DNA of 64,000 bases from Clostridiales bacterium PH28_bin88 (GTDB lineage: Bacteria; Bacillota; PH28-bin88), in assembly GCA_000987045.1 (NCBI GenBank), contig LAKY01000067.1, positions 25,353-89,352 on the forward strand, given 5' to 3'. Numbering within the stretch: the first letter of the stretch is position 1; the number at the start of each line of letters is the position of its first letter. This document shows positions 11,240-20,377 of the stretch, piece by piece. The notes under the pieces were generated by a model. That model was not told the DNA's origin. It saw only the letters and a program-made list of their open reading frames with translations, and did not search any database. Position numbers and translations under genes: made by a program.

Positions 11240-11502
11240 GCCAGCATTAAACACGCCAAAGGTTGCCACACCCTGCGATGCGCGTGAAGGTCGCTAGTGT
11301 TGAGCCAACACCAACACATAGGGAGCCCCATCTCTGGTTGTAGCATGTATGCCCCCTCCGAGGGGAAACATAAAGCAACAGGAAGGCACCCACCTGCGAG
11401 AGCAGGTTCAAAACTGCGGCTGTCCACGGCATATGTGGGGTAAAGCGTCATCTGCCGCTTAAGCCTACGCTCATTAACTATGAGGGTGGGCTCTGTTTTT
11501 TT
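11240..11502 (+). ncRNA. ssrS: 6S RNA (SsrS-type) candidate
   Basis: A 376-base gap between aspS and tcdA holds a promoter, a structured segment and a strong terminator (stem 11462-11474 / 11480-11492, seven T). In Bacillus subtilis the 6S-1 RNA gene bsrA sits between aspS and the tcdA homologue yrvM, so position alone suggests 6S RNA. The sequence supports this: a long interrupted closing stem pairs 11270-11286 with 11425-11441, and the 3' part contains GGCACCCACC followed by GGTTCAAAAC, which I recall from Firmicute 6S RNAs. The RNA would bind the RNA polymerase housekeeping holoenzyme. Assignment rests on synteny and hand folding. Confidence 0.75.
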
Positions 11503-11521
11503 AAAAAAAGGAGGTTCGCTG

Positions 11522-12280
11522 GTGCAGCATCAATTTTCCCGTACTGAACTATTAATTGGGCCGGAAGGTCTGCGCATCCTTGAGCAAAGTAAAGTGGCGG
11601 TATTCGGGATAGGCGGGGTGGGTTCCTTTACCGTCGAGGCCCTGGCCCGGGCCGGTGTGGGAAGCCTTGTACTGGTTGATTTCGACGAGATCTGTCTCAC
11701 CAACATTAACCGGCAACTGCACGCTCTGTACTCTACTGTGGGGGAACCTAAGGTGGAGGTAATGAAAAAGCGGGTACTGGATATCAACCCGCGGGCGCGG
11801 GTAGAGGCCATCCAGCAGTTCTATTCTCCGGAAAACGGGGCATCCCTGCTCACCCGCGATGTCAGCTATGTGGTAGACGCTATGGACACGGTATCCGCCA
11901 AGGTTCACCTGATCGCGAGTTCTTCCCGAGCAGGGATACCGGTGGTCTCCTGCATGGGGGCCGGAAACCGGCTGGATCCCACCACCTTCCGGGTTGCTGA
12001 TATCTCCGAGACGCGGGCTTGCCCGCTGGCCAGAGTGGTAAGGAAGGAGTTGAGAAAGCTCGGAATTGTAAAGGGTGTTAAAGTGGTATACTCACCCGAA
12101 CAGCCGCTGGTTCCCGACAAGTCCCCGGTTGATTGCAAGAATTTCTGCGTTTGCCCCGGCGGTGACGCGCACTGTACCAGGAAAAACCAGATTCCGGGCA
12201 GCATCTCCTTTGTGCCCCCTGTGGCCGGATTGTTTCTGGCATCGGTAGTGGTTAACGACCTCCTGCACAAGCCAGCTTGA
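11522..12280 (+). CDS. tcdA: tRNA threonylcarbamoyladenosine dehydratase
   Basis: ATP-dependent enzyme that cyclises t6A37 of tRNA to ct6A. The 252-residue protein belongs to the ThiF/E1-like family: GIGGVGSFTVEALARAGVG near residue 31 is the nucleotide-binding loop, DFDEICLTNINRQLHAL follows, and CMGAGNRLDPTTF and FCVCPGGDAHCTRK lie towards the C-terminus. GTG 11522 is chosen because AAAAAAGGAGG precedes it; this site sits right behind the 6S terminator T run. Confidence 0.92.
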   Translation: MQHQFSRTELLIGPEGLRILEQSKVAVFGIGGVGSFTVEALARAGVGSLVLVDFDEICLTNINRQLHALYSTVGEPKVEVMKKRVLDINPRARVEAIQQFYSPENGASLLTRDVSYVVDAMDTVSAKVHLIASSSRAGIPVVSCMGAGNRLDPTTFRVADISETRACPLARVVRKELRKLGIVKGVKVVYSPEQPLVPDKSPVDCKNFCVCPGGDAHCTRKNQIPGSISFVPPVAGLFLASVVVNDLLHKPA

Positions 12281-12327
12281 CAGTCGCCTGTTCGTGTCAT
12301 GTGCGCTAACCGATCTACTGATGAACC

Positions 12328-12356
12328 TTGCAAATTCAAGGGATATCTTATATAAT
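12328..12356 (+). promoter_or_regulatory. Promoter of the CsoR-type regulator and thioredoxin
   Basis: TTGCAA at 12328-12333, a 17-base spacer and a perfect TATAAT at 12351-12356, about 45 bases before the regulator start. Confidence 0.75.
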
Positions 12357-12401
12357 AACCATAGTTTGTACCGGGTATAGGTATGAAAGGGGGCGTGTTC
12401 T

Positions 12402-12677
12402 GTGCCGGCATCCTATGCGGCATCCAAGGAGGACCTCTTGCGCCGGTTGAAAAAAATCGAGGGGCAGGTTAAGGGTATCCAGCGGATGGTAGATGAAGAA
12501 CAGTACTGCGTGGATGTGATGATCCAGATCGCTGCTGTCCGGGCGGCCTTGAACAAGGTGGGGACCATCATCTTTGAGCACCATACTCGAGGATGCCTGA
12601 AATACGCCATGGAAGAGGGAAAAGTGGACGAGATGGTGGACGAGCTGATTCAGGTCATGGGTAAATTTGGCAGTTAA
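12402..12677 (+). CDS. Metal-sensitive transcriptional regulator, CsoR/RcnR family
   Basis: A 91-residue four-helix DNA-binding protein of the CsoR/RcnR/FrmR (DUF156) family. It has the characteristic LLRRLKKIEGQVKGIQRMV start, a Cys in QYCVDVMIQIAAVRAAL, and H..C in EHHTRGCL, which together match the C-H-C ligand pattern of copper-sensing CsoR. Members of the family also sense persulfide, Ni/Co or formaldehyde, so the ligand is inferred only. GTG 12402 follows GAAAGGGGG. The gene directly downstream encodes thioredoxin (gap 36 bases), hinting at a thiol or copper stress unit. Confidence 0.88.
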   Translation: MPASYAASKEDLLRRLKKIEGQVKGIQRMVDEEQYCVDVMIQIAAVRAALNKVGTIIFEHHTRGCLKYAMEEGKVDEMVDELIQVMGKFGS

Positions 12678-12713
12678 GAAAGTTTTTCTATAACGATTAA
12701 AGGGGGAAGGAAA

Positions 12714-13049
12714 TTGGCCAGCGGAAATCTTTTCACTCTTACCGATGCCAATTTTGATGCGGAGGTGCTGCAGTCCGGCAAACCGGTGTTGGTGGACTTT
12801 TGGGCGGTCTGGTGCGGTCCTTGCAAGATGATCGCCCCGTTAGTGGAGGAACTGGCGGAGGAATACGCCGGAAAAGTCAAGATCGGCAAACTAAACGTGG
12901 ATGAAAGCGGGGAAACTCCGGGCCGGTACGGTATCATGAGTATTCCCACCCTGCTGCTGTTTAAAAACGGTGAGGTGGTAAACCGCCTGGTGGGCTACCA
13001 GCCCAAAGAACACCTGGTCCGCATGATCAACGGCGCCTTACAGGAGTAA
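12714..13049 (+). CDS. trxA: Thioredoxin
   Basis: A 111-residue cytoplasmic thioredoxin with the canonical WCGPCKM active site near residue 34 and the cis-Pro segment [12 protein letters not shown]. It reduces protein disulfides using electrons from thioredoxin reductase. Start TTG 12714 follows AGGGGGAAGG. It is probably co-transcribed with the CsoR-type regulator and ends at a strong terminator. A second thioredoxin (41091) and a thioredoxin-reductase fusion (34387) are in this window. Confidence 0.96.
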   Translation: MASGNLFTLTDANFDAEVLQSGKPVLVDFWAVWCGPCKMIAPLVEELAEEYAGKVKIGKLNVDESGETPGRYGIMSIPTLLLFKNGEVVNRLVGYQPKEHLVRMINGALQE

Positions 13050-13088
13050 AACAATTTGGAAATCCATTTAGGGGTGAGGTTTAAGAAG

Positions 13089-13122
13089 AGAGCCGGGGAG
13101 TGATCCCCGGCTCTCGGCTTTT
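13089..13122. terminator. Shared terminator between trxA and the symporter gene
   Basis: An 11-bp stem AGAGCCGGGGA / TCCCCGGCTCT (13089-13099 / 13104-13114), followed by a short T run on the plus strand. It lies between convergent genes and may serve both. Confidence 0.75.
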
Positions 13123-14717
13123 TAGTGCAGGTCATTGCAGTACTTTTGCACTGTCTCCTGGGAACAGGGTTTGGTTAGTAAGGAGACGATGATGAAGAAG
13201 ATAAACGCCACCGGGATCCAGTACATCTGGTGCCCGACAGGGATCAGGTTGGGCTTCTGGCTCAGGAAGAACCAGTGAGGGCTGCCCAGTGCATTCTTGG
13301 CGTAAAGCCAGGAAAAGAAGGTCAGCGGCAGGAATACCAGGATGGTGGAGAAAGCCGCCGCCTTGGTAGCCCGTGGCCACCAGATCCCCAGGATCATAGG
13401 TGCGCCGGTGGTTGCGATGATGGTAACGAAAGCCCAGCCGGAGAGGTCCAGTACCAGGGCAATAGGGTTGAAGGCGAAGACGGTGCCGATGATGATTATA
13501 ATCACTGACCATACCCGCATGGATTTTACCGGGTTATCGATAGCCCACTTGCTGCCGAACACCTTGCCCATCCAGTCGCGGCCAATCATCACGTTCAGCA
13601 CCATCACCCAACCCGATGCGGTGGACATGGCGATGGCCAGACCGCCGGCCACCAGTAGACCGAGGAGCCACGGGTTATTCAATGCCTCCACCGCGGATAC
13701 CATCGAGTAGTCGGTAACCGCCACACCACCGACATTGTACAACCCCTTGATTTTGCCCAGTAAGTCGACGGCGTTTTTGGCGCCCAGTTGGGTCATCAGC
13801 GGGTGCAGGGTTTCAATAACCATCCGGGCGGAGGTGCCGATAATGATCAGGCCCCAGTACATAGCACCGCCGATTAACGTGCACCATGCCACCGCCCGGC
13901 GGGCTGACTTCAGGTCCATGGCGGTAAAGAAGCGTACTACCGTGTAGGGCATGGTGGCGAAGCCGAAGTGCCACACGAAATAGAAGCTGACCATCCCTGT
14001 CCAGATTGACATGACCGGGTGAGAAGCCTTGCCTGGCACGGCCCCCGGCGCCAACCAGAAGTTGGGGTTATTGGCGTATACCGCGTCACCCAGCCCGGCA
14101 AACCCACCGAACTTGACCAGGATGGCCAGGGCGGCGGCCACAGCGGCTACCGCCATCAGGATGCCCTGGAAGGCGGTGGCCCAGGTGGTGGAAACCATCC
14201 CGCCGAGGTATACGTAGAACAGCACCGCGATAGCGCCAATGATTACCGCATACTGGTAAGGGATCTTCAGGATTGCCATCATGAACAGGGCGGTGCCTAC
14301 CAGGGACAGCACCACGTAAGCCCATCCCGATACCAGCACGGGCAGACCGGCGACGATCCGCATAGCCTTATCGCTTTCGTAACGGTCAGCGTAGTAATCG
14401 GTAAAAGAAATGGGTGCATACTTTCTCAGGGGAGCTGCCGTAAGCATGGAGGCCAGCGGCATCCCGCCGATGATACCGATGAGGGCCCACCAGAAGGGGT
14501 AGCCCATGATGAAGATAAAAGCCGGCAGTCCCAGGAAACTGGCGGGGCTGAGGTAGGTAGCCGCCAGGGCGGCGCCGTTAACAAAGGAGCCCACTTTGCG
14601 GCCGGCTACATAGTAATCCATGGGGTTTAAGGACGCTTTCCTGGTAAAATAACCAATGCCGAATATAATGATGAAATATATAACCGCAGCGCCAACTACA
14701 ATCGGGCTAGTTTGCAT
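13122..14717 (-). CDS. Sodium:solute symporter, ActP-like
   Basis: A 531-residue polytopic membrane protein of the sodium:solute symporter family with about 13 hydrophobic segments. Family features include the N-terminal DYYVAGRKVGSFVNGAALAA, YLSPASFLGLPAFIF and TDYYADRYESDKAMRI stretches. It resembles ActP-like carriers that take up acetate or other short monocarboxylates with Na+; the actual substrate is not readable. It overlaps the small two-helix protein gene upstream by 11 bases, the usual arrangement for carriers with a small accessory subunit. ATG follows AAGGGGG. Confidence 0.9.
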   Translation of the reverse strand: MQTSPIVVGAAVIYFIIIFGIGYFTRKASLNPMDYYVAGRKVGSFVNGAALAATYLSPASFLGLPAFIFIMGYPFWWALIGIIGGMPLASMLTAAPLRKYAPISFTDYYADRYESDKAMRIVAGLPVLVSGWAYVVLSLVGTALFMMAILKIPYQYAVIIGAIAVLFYVYLGGMVSTTWATAFQGILMAVAAVAAALAILVKFGGFAGLGDAVYANNPNFWLAPGAVPGKASHPVMSIWTGMVSFYFVWHFGFATMPYTVVRFFTAMDLKSARRAVAWCTLIGGAMYWGLIIIGTSARMVIETLHPLMTQLGAKNAVDLLGKIKGLYNVGGVAVTDYSMVSAVEALNNPWLLGLLVAGGLAIAMSTASGWVMVLNVMIGRDWMGKVFGSKWAIDNPVKSMRVWSVIIIIIGTVFAFNPIALVLDLSGWAFVTIIATTGAPMILGIWWPRATKAAAFSTILVFLPLTFFSWLYAKNALGSPHWFFLSQKPNLIPVGHQMYWIPVAFIFFIIVSLLTKPCSQETVQKYCNDLH

Positions 14718-14973
14718 CCTTGGTAACCCCCTTTTGAACCGTTAGTTTCTGTTCTTCAGCCTTTTCCGGGAAGTAGAACCAAAGAACGGCAATAGTCAAA
14801 TTAACGATCAACATCATAAAAATATTCCCGTAATAGAACTGAGCGGGGGCGCCGAACAGTTTGGCCCCATAGACAAAACCCGGGACATTCATTTCAATGA
14901 TCATAAACAAAAAGGTAAAACCGTAAAGAATAGCAATGCCTATCCAAAAAATTGGGTGCATCCCTTTGAACAA
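14707..14973 (-). CDS. Small membrane subunit next to the symporter
   Basis: An 88-residue protein with two hydrophobic segments (about residues 9-28 and 47-66) and a charged C-terminal tail. Size and position, overlapping the start of the symporter gene by 11 bases, match the small DUF485/DUF4212-type accessory proteins of sodium:solute symporters; which family it belongs to was not resolved. TTG 14973 follows AAGGAGGAAGG. Probably co-translated with the carrier. Confidence 0.8.
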   Translation of the reverse strand: MFKGMHPIFWIGIAILYGFTFLFMIIEMNVPGFVYGAKLFGAPAQFYYGNIFMMLIVNLTIAVLWFYFPEKAEEQKLTVQKGVTKDAN

Positions 14974-15105
14974 AGGACCTTCCTCCTTTTTGCAAGATTG
15001 GGTCGATACACAAGATTAAGACAATAGACAATAGTCTGAAATTAAACCTCGCAATTCCCCCTTTCGTTTGGTATTATTCATGGGGTATTTGATCACCTTC
15101 CTTCC

Positions 15106-15366
15106 CTAAGTTTTCGGAGAGGGAGACTTAATAAATAACCGATAATGGAGTTCGGATAACCCCAGCATCGACGCCATAGGGACCGCCAGGCCGACGATCC
15201 CGCCCCATAAAATGTTGCGAGAAAGATCCAGGCCTGCAAGGTATAAAAGAAAATTGATACCTACCCCTAACAGGAAGTACGGGGTGTACAGTTTACTTTT
15301 TTTAAAGGCTTTCCGCCAGCCCTCCCGTTCCTCTTCAGTGGCGAATTCCAGGCTACGGGTCCCCAT
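15106..15366 (-). CDS. Small membrane protein at the head of the symporter operon
   Basis: An 86-residue protein, unrecognised, with a charged N-terminus (TEEEREGWRKAFKKSK) and two hydrophobic segments near residues 29-45 and 52-70. It lies 132 bases upstream of the small symporter subunit on the same strand and is likely part of the same unit. ATG 15366 has GGAGG 11 bases upstream. The frame stays open further upstream, and a second, better-spaced GGAGG precedes an in-frame ATC at 15435, so the protein may be 23 residues longer. Confidence 0.65.
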   Translation of the reverse strand: MGTRSLEFATEEEREGWRKAFKKSKLYTPYFLLGVGINFLLYLAGLDLSRNILWGGIVGLAVPMASMLGLSELHYRLFIKSPSPKT

Positions 15367-15701
15367 CCGGTCTCTAACCTCCAGGGTATAACCCTTTTGC
15401 TCTTGCTTACTGACTTTTCTCGGTGGTTCTTTGATGTTACCCGCCTCCTTTCGTTTTTCCAGTACCTTGTTCCAATTACATCATAATATCCAGGGTGAGG
15501 TTATCATAGCCTATGTCGGTAATTGGAACAATATAATCTCTGGATGGGAGGAAACCGGGGGGGAACGGTTGCGGAAATCTTACAGTATGGTTAAAAACCG
15601 ACCAGCTCGTCAGTCATGTGAAAGTATGTTACAAAAAGGTTTTTGCGGGGCTGCGGCGAAACTTACACAGGTATGTATTTCATAAGCGGGAGGGTACTAG
15701 C

Positions 15702-16739
15702 TTGGACAAGTGGATCGATTTACGCAGCGATACCGTTACCTGTCCCACTGAGGCGATGCGTGAGGCCATGGGGCAGGCTGAGGTTGGAGACGATGTTTAC
15801 GGCGAGGATGTAACGGTGAGCAGGCTGGAGGCGGTCGCCGCGGAAAAGATGGGTAAGGAGGCTGGTTTGCTGGTTGCCAGCGGTACCATGGGTAACCTGG
15901 TGGCCTTGTTAACCCATACCCACCGTGGCGAAGAGGTGCTGGTAGAGGCGGAAGCCCACATTTATTATTATGAAGTGGGCGGAATGGCGGCGCTGGCTGG
16001 AGTAATGCCTAGGCTATTACGCAGTGAAAAAGGGGTGGTGACAACCGGTCACCTCCGAGAAGCGCTGAGACCTGCTGACCTGCACCTTCCCCGCACCACT
16101 CTGCTTTGCCTGGAAAACACCCATAACCGGGCCGGGGGAACCGTGGCTTCTGTCCAGCAGATGAGAGAGGTTACCAGCCTGGCCCGGGAGTACGGCCTGC
16201 GGGTTCACCTGGATGGCGCCAGGATTTTTAACGCTGCGGTAGCCCTGGGCGTACCGGCCAGTGAGCTGGCCAAGGAGGCCGACTCGGTGCAGTTTTGCCT
16301 GTCCAAAGGCCTTGCCGCTCCAGTGGGTTCCTTGCTGGTAGGTGACAAGGAGTGGATTGATCAAGCCCGCAAGTGGCGCAAAACGGTAGGTGGCGGGATG
16401 CGGCAGGCGGGGGTGATTGCCGCGGCCGGCCTGGTCGCCTTGGAGTCCATGGTGGATCGCCTGGCGGAGGATCACCGCCTGGCCAGAGTGCTGGCCGAGG
16501 GCCTAGCCGGGATGCCGGGCATCTTGATAGACATGGGTACTGTTCAAACCAATATTGTGGTGTTTGACGTTTCGGGTACCGGGATGGCTGCGCCCGCCTT
16601 TGTCACCGCCCTGAAAGAGCGCGGGGTAAAGTGCAATGCTTTCAGCCCGAACACAGTGCGCATGGTTACCCACAAGGACGTGGATGAGGGGGACATTCAA
16701 CGCACCCTGGAGATCGTTCGGGAGATGCTTCGTTGTTAG
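15702..16739 (+). CDS. ltaE: Low-specificity L-threonine aldolase
   Basis: PLP enzyme cleaving L-threonine or allo-threonine to glycine and acetaldehyde. The 345-residue protein begins with the family signature IDLRSDTVTCPTEAMREAM and has GDDVYGEDVTVSRLE, ENTHNRAGGTV and the PLP-lysine region FCLSKGLAAPVGSLL near residue 200. TTG 15702 is chosen because of GGGAGGG and the family N-terminus; longer versions starting at 15618 lack a ribosome site. It is divergent from the symporter operon. A heptamer repeat directly follows the stop. Confidence 0.93.
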   Translation: MDKWIDLRSDTVTCPTEAMREAMGQAEVGDDVYGEDVTVSRLEAVAAEKMGKEAGLLVASGTMGNLVALLTHTHRGEEVLVEAEAHIYYYEVGGMAALAGVMPRLLRSEKGVVTTGHLREALRPADLHLPRTTLLCLENTHNRAGGTVASVQQMREVTSLAREYGLRVHLDGARIFNAAVALGVPASELAKEADSVQFCLSKGLAAPVGSLLVGDKEWIDQARKWRKTVGGGMRQAGVIAAAGLVALESMVDRLAEDHRLARVLAEGLAGMPGILIDMGTVQTNIVVFDVSGTGMAAPAFVTALKERGVKCNAFSPNTVRMVTHKDVDEGDIQRTLEIVREMLRC

Positions 16740-16767
16740 TGACTAGTGACGGGTGACTAGTTTCTGG
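16740..16767 (+). repeat. Heptamer repeat after the ltaE stop
   Basis: TGACTAG, TGACGGG, TGACTAG and a degenerate fourth unit TTTCTGG. It begins at the base following the stop codon. Confidence 0.75.
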
Positions 16768-16885
16768 TGGTTGAATTGGGCTTAATGGCAGCTTCAAGGG
16801 CGGAGGTTAGCGTCGTGTTCCTTTGCCAAACAGGAAAGATGCAAGTAAAATCGAGGTTTCGATATCATAGCAGGAGGTGGCGTTT

Positions 16886-18190
16886 GTGGACCTGTTTGAG
16901 GCTCACCGGCAGGAGCAGTTGGCCAGGACCGCTCCTCTGGCCCTGCGGATGCGCCCGCGGACGTTAGACGAGTTTGTGGGCCAGGAGGAGATTGTGGGCC
17001 ATGGGAAGCTGCTCCGGCGGGCCATCGAGGCGGACCAGCTTTCTTCTCTAATTTTGTACGGGCCACCCGGTACCGGCAAGACCACCCTGGCCCGGATCAT
17101 TGCCAACACCACCCGCGCTCACTTTCACCAGCTCAATGCCGTTACCGCCGGTATTGCCGACCTGCGCCAGGTGATCCAGGAAGCCCGGGAACGGATGGGC
17201 ATGTACCAGCGGCGGACCATTCTCTTTATCGATGAGATTCACCGCTTCAATAAAGCCCAGCAGGATGCCTTGCTGCCGGCGGTGGAGGAGGGTACGGTGG
17301 TACTGATCGGGGCCACCACTGAAAATCCCTTCTTTGAGGTGAATACCGCTCTGGTTTCCCGCTCCCGCATCTTTCGTTTGCGATCCCTTAGCGACGGCGA
17401 GATACGCCTGCTCCTGGAGCGCGCCCTGGCCGATGGGGAGCGGGGTTTGGGCCATTTCAAGGTGGAGGTGACCCCGGAGGCCATGAATCACTGGGTGCTG
17501 GTGGCCGCCGGGGACGGCCGGTCAGCCCTCAATGCTCTGGAACTGGCGGTACTGACTACTGCTCCGGGTCCGGACGGAGTGCGCCGGATCACCCTGGAGG
17601 TGGCGGAAGACTCGATCCAGCGGCGGTGCGTGCTTTATGACAAGTCGGGCGACCAGCATTACGACGTTGTCTCCGCCTTTATCAAGAGCATGAGGGGGTC
17701 AGACCCGGATGCGACGCTGTACTGGCTTGCCCGGATGGTTTACGCCGGGGAAGATCCGGCCTTCATCGCCAGGCGGATCATGATCCACGCCGCCGAGGAC
17801 GTGGGCTTGGCAGACCCTCAGGCGCTGCTGGTGGCGACTGCTGCCGCCCAGGCGGTGGAAAGGGTGGGTTTCCCTGAGGGGAGAATTATCCTGGCGGAAG
17901 CCGCCCTGTACGTAGCCCTGGCACCAAAAAGCAATGCGGTGGTCAAAGGGATTGATGGGGCCATGCATGCCGTGGAAAAAGGGGACACCGGACCGGTACC
18001 CGTCCATCTCCGGGATGCCAGTTACAAGGGTGCTAAGGCCCTGGGCCACGGTGCGGGGTACAAGTACCCTCACGATTACCCCGGAGGTCGGGTACCACAA
18101 CAGTATTTGCCGGACCCCATCACAGGCCGGAAATTTTACCACCCGTCAGGCTACGGTAAAGAAAAAAGCGAACAGAGCAAAAAAGAATAA
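16886..18190 (+). CDS. rarA: Replication-associated recombination protein A (AAA+ ATPase)
   Basis: A 434-residue AAA+ ATPase of the RarA/MgsA family, which acts at stalled replication forks. Walker A is [11 protein letters not shown] near residue 57, Walker [10 protein letters not shown] near 114, sensor 1 is in the [13 protein letters not shown] stretch, and the C-terminal MgsA tetramerisation region ends with [13 protein letters not shown] 16886 is preferred because AGGAGGTGG stands 7 bases upstream; in-frame GTG 16877 lies inside that ribosome site. It precedes the Rrf2-type regulator, a common Firmicute neighbourhood. Confidence 0.94.
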   Translation: MDLFEAHRQEQLARTAPLALRMRPRTLDEFVGQEEIVGHGKLLRRAIEADQLSSLILYGPPGTGKTTLARIIANTTRAHFHQLNAVTAGIADLRQVIQEARERMGMYQRRTILFIDEIHRFNKAQQDALLPAVEEGTVVLIGATTENPFFEVNTALVSRSRIFRLRSLSDGEIRLLLERALADGERGLGHFKVEVTPEAMNHWVLVAAGDGRSALNALELAVLTTAPGPDGVRRITLEVAEDSIQRRCVLYDKSGDQHYDVVSAFIKSMRGSDPDATLYWLARMVYAGEDPAFIARRIMIHAAEDVGLADPQALLVATAAAQAVERVGFPEGRIILAEAALYVALAPKSNAVVKGIDGAMHAVEKGDTGPVPVHLRDASYKGAKALGHGAGYKYPHDYPGGRVPQQYLPDPITGRKFYHPSGYGKEKSEQSKKE

Positions 18191-18213
18191 AAATAAACCT
18201 GCTGCGGAATTAT

Positions 18214-18245
18214 AAAAACCAGAGTAAAAAGCTCGGGTTTTTTTG
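18214..18245 (+). terminator. Terminator after rarA
   Basis: AAACC-A-GAG ... CTC-G-GGTTT hairpin followed by a run of T, just before the next promoter. Confidence 0.5.
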
Positions 18246-18274
18246 TTGACAATACCCGACAGCTTTGCTATGAT
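18246..18274 (+). promoter_or_regulatory. Promoter of the Fe-S cluster operon
   Basis: TTGACA at 18246-18251, a 17-base spacer and TATGAT at 18269-18274. The spacer contains ATACCCGAC and ATACCGAGGG follows the -10, resembling half-sites seen at Rrf2-regulated promoters, which suggests autoregulation. Confidence 0.7.
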
Positions 18275-18317
18275 ATAAATACCGAGGGAATAGCTAGGAA
18301 TTAGGAGGTGATGGGTA

Positions 18318-18770
18318 TTGAAACTATCCACTAAGGGAGAATATGGATTGAGAGCCATGTTCGATCTGGCCCAGCACTTCGGGGAGGGCCCTATCTCCCT
18401 GAAGAGTGTGGCGGAACGGCAGGAAATATCCGAGCACTACTTGGAACAGTTGATTGCGGGCTTGAGAAAGGCCGGGCTGGTAAAAAGCGTGCGGGGCGCT
18501 CAAGGGGGCTATACCCTGGCCAGAGAACCAGCGGAAATCACCGTGGGAGATGTCATCCGCGTACTGGAAGGACCCATTGCACCCATGGACTGCGTAAGCG
18601 ATGAAGAGACTGACCTCTGTTCACGGGCGGAGTTCTGTATCACCAGGAATATTTGGGAGAAGGTACGGGACAGTATCAACGAGGTACTTGATTCCATTAA
18701 TTTACAGGATATGTGTGACGAAGCCGAAAAGGTTAAACAGGGACAGGAGTACCTCATGTATTACATCTAA
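18318..18770 (+). CDS. Rrf2-family regulator, IscR-like
   Basis: A 150-residue Rrf2 winged-helix repressor. The N-terminus MKLSTKGEYGLRAMFDLA and the recognition region GAQGGYTLAREP are typical. Three Cys in about residues 92-107 (MDC...LC...FC) match the [2Fe-2S] ligand pattern of IscR rather than the cluster-free CymR. TTG 18318 follows TTAGGAGGTGATG. It heads the iscS-iscU-mnmA cluster and probably senses Fe-S supply. Assignment as IscR-like is inferred from Cys spacing and context. Confidence 0.88.
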   Translation: MKLSTKGEYGLRAMFDLAQHFGEGPISLKSVAERQEISEHYLEQLIAGLRKAGLVKSVRGAQGGYTLAREPAEITVGDVIRVLEGPIAPMDCVSDEETDLCSRAEFCITRNIWEKVRDSINEVLDSINLQDMCDEAEKVKQGQEYLMYYI

Positions 18771-18808
18771 TAAGTGGTTTTAGGTGAAGGAAGGATGGAG
18801 TGGATAGG

Positions 18809-20008
18809 ATGAGGAAAGTATACCTGGATCACAGTGCCACCACACCGGTACATCCCGAAGTGGCTGATCTGATGATGCAGTACCTTACCAGCACATGGGG
18901 TAACCCTTCCAGCATCCACGCCTTTGGACGGGAAGCCCGGAAGGGTGTAGAGGAGGCCCGGGAGCGAGTGGCTGGTCTTATCGGTGCCAAGCCGGAAGAG
19001 ATTTTCTTTACCAGCGGTGGTACCGAGGCCGATAACATGGCTGTCCTGGGGACAGCCTATGCCAAGCAAAAAAAGGGTAATCACATCATTGCCTCCAGTT
19101 TCGAACACCATGCTGTTCTGGATCCCTGCAAGTTTTTAGAGAAACAGGGGTACAGGGTCACCTTTCTTCCGGTGACACCGGAAGGCCTGGTACGGGTGGA
19201 GGACGTGGAAGCAGCTATTACCGACCAGACAATTTTGATCACCATTATGCACGTCAATAACGAGGTGGGTACCATTCAGCCCATCGAAGAGATCGGTCGA
19301 CTGGCTAAAACCAGGGGGATTACCTTCCATACGGACGCTGTCCAGAGCGCAGGTAAGATCCCTGTGGATGTGAATGCCTTGCAGGTTGACCTGATGACTG
19401 TATCGGCTCACAAGATTTACGGACCGAAAGGAATTGGGTGCCTGTACGTTCGAAAGGGTACCCGCCTGGAACCTATTACCCACGGCGGGGGACAGGAAAG
19501 AAAGCGGCGGCCGGGGACGGAAAACGTTCCCGGTATGGTTGGCTTCGGCAAGGCCGCGGAACTGGCCGCCCGGGAACTGGATTCTGAAAGCGCCAGGTTG
19601 ACGGTCCTGCGTGACAAACTGATCGACGGCCTGATGAACCGCGTAGATCATGTGCGCCTGAACGGCCACCGCACCAAGCGCATACCTACCAACGTGAACG
19701 TCAGTATCGAATTTGTCGAAGGTGAGTCTATACTGCTCAGTATGGATATGCATGGTATCGGTGCTTCCAGTGGTTCTGCCTGTACATCCGGCTCCCTGGA
19801 CCCGTCCCATGTTTTGTTGGCCATGGGTATTCCTTACGAGGTGGCCCATGGCTCGCTTCGCATGACTCTTGGACGCGATAATACGGAGGAAGACGTTAAA
19901 TATGTGTTAGAGGTCTTGCCAGGAATTATTGAACGGCTGCGGGCCATGTCGCCCTTAGCTCAGCAAAAGACTGCACCGGTGGGGAAGGAGTGTTGTACAA
20001 GTGTATAG
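18809..20008 (+). CDS. iscS: Cysteine desulfurase
   Basis: PLP enzyme removing sulfur from cysteine for Fe-S clusters and tRNA thiolation. Motifs include VYLDHSATTPVHPEV, FTSGGTEADNMAV, the PLP-lysine site TVSAHKIYGPKGIG near residue 198 and the persulfide-carrying Cys in SSGSACTSGS near 325. Total length is about 399. ATG 18809 gives the usual start; GTG 18800 is in frame and also has an upstream purine-rich site. It overlaps iscU by 8 bases, indicating translational coupling, and feeds mnmA as well. Confidence 0.95.
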   Translation: MRKVYLDHSATTPVHPEVADLMMQYLTSTWGNPSSIHAFGREARKGVEEARERVAGLIGAKPEEIFFTSGGTEADNMAVLGTAYAKQKKGNHIIASSFEHHAVLDPCKFLEKQGYRVTFLPVTPEGLVRVEDVEAAITDQTILITIMHVNNEVGTIQPIEEIGRLAKTRGITFHTDAVQSAGKIPVDVNALQVDLMTVSAHKIYGPKGIGCLYVRKGTRLEPITHGGGQERKRRPGTENVPGMVGFGKAAELAARELDSESARLTVLRDKLIDGLMNRVDHVRLNGHRTKRIPTNVNVSIEFVEGESILLSMDMHGIGASSGSACTSGSLDPSHVLLAMGIPYEVAHGSLRMTLGRDNTEEDVKYVLEVLPGIIERLRAMSPLAQQKTAPVGKECCTSV

Positions 20009-20375
20009 CGAAAAGGTAATGGATCACTTTTCTAACCCCCGCAACGTAGGGGAGATCGCCGAAGCTGACGGGATCGGGGAGGTGGGCAACGCCGTCTGCG
20101 GCGATATCATGCGCATTTACATCCAGGTTGATGGTAATGTAATAAAGGATGTGAAATTCAAAACCTTTGGCTGTGGTGCCGCCATCGCTACCAGTTCCAT
20201 GGTAACCGAAATGGTGAAGGGTAAAACCATCGATGAAGCCCTGCGGATCACCAACAAGGCGGTGGCGGAAGCCCTGGACGGGCTTCCGCCCCAGAAAATG
20301 CACTGCTCCAACCTGGCTGCGGACGCGTTGCACAAGGCTATTGAGGACTTTCAGAGCAAGCGCAAAGCCTCCTAG
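20001..20375 (+). CDS. iscU: Fe-S cluster assembly scaffold IscU/NifU
   Basis: A 124-residue scaffold on which [2Fe-2S] clusters are built. The three cluster Cys are visible in GNAVCGDIM, FGCGAAIATSS and MHCSNLA. It is short, with no NifU C-terminal domain. GTG 20001 overlaps the end of iscS and has AAGGAG upstream. The cysteine desulfurase partner is directly upstream. Confidence 0.95.
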   Translation: MYSEKVMDHFSNPRNVGEIAEADGIGEVGNAVCGDIMRIYIQVDGNVIKDVKFKTFGCGAAIATSSMVTEMVKGKTIDEALRITNKAVAEALDGLPPQKMHCSNLAADALHKAIEDFQSKRKAS

Positions 20376-20377
20376 TT

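Noticed and set aside
14019..14630. 203-codon plus-strand frame opposite the symporter gene
   Set aside because: Antisense to a clear membrane carrier; Gly/His/Gln-rich composition typical of shadow frames.
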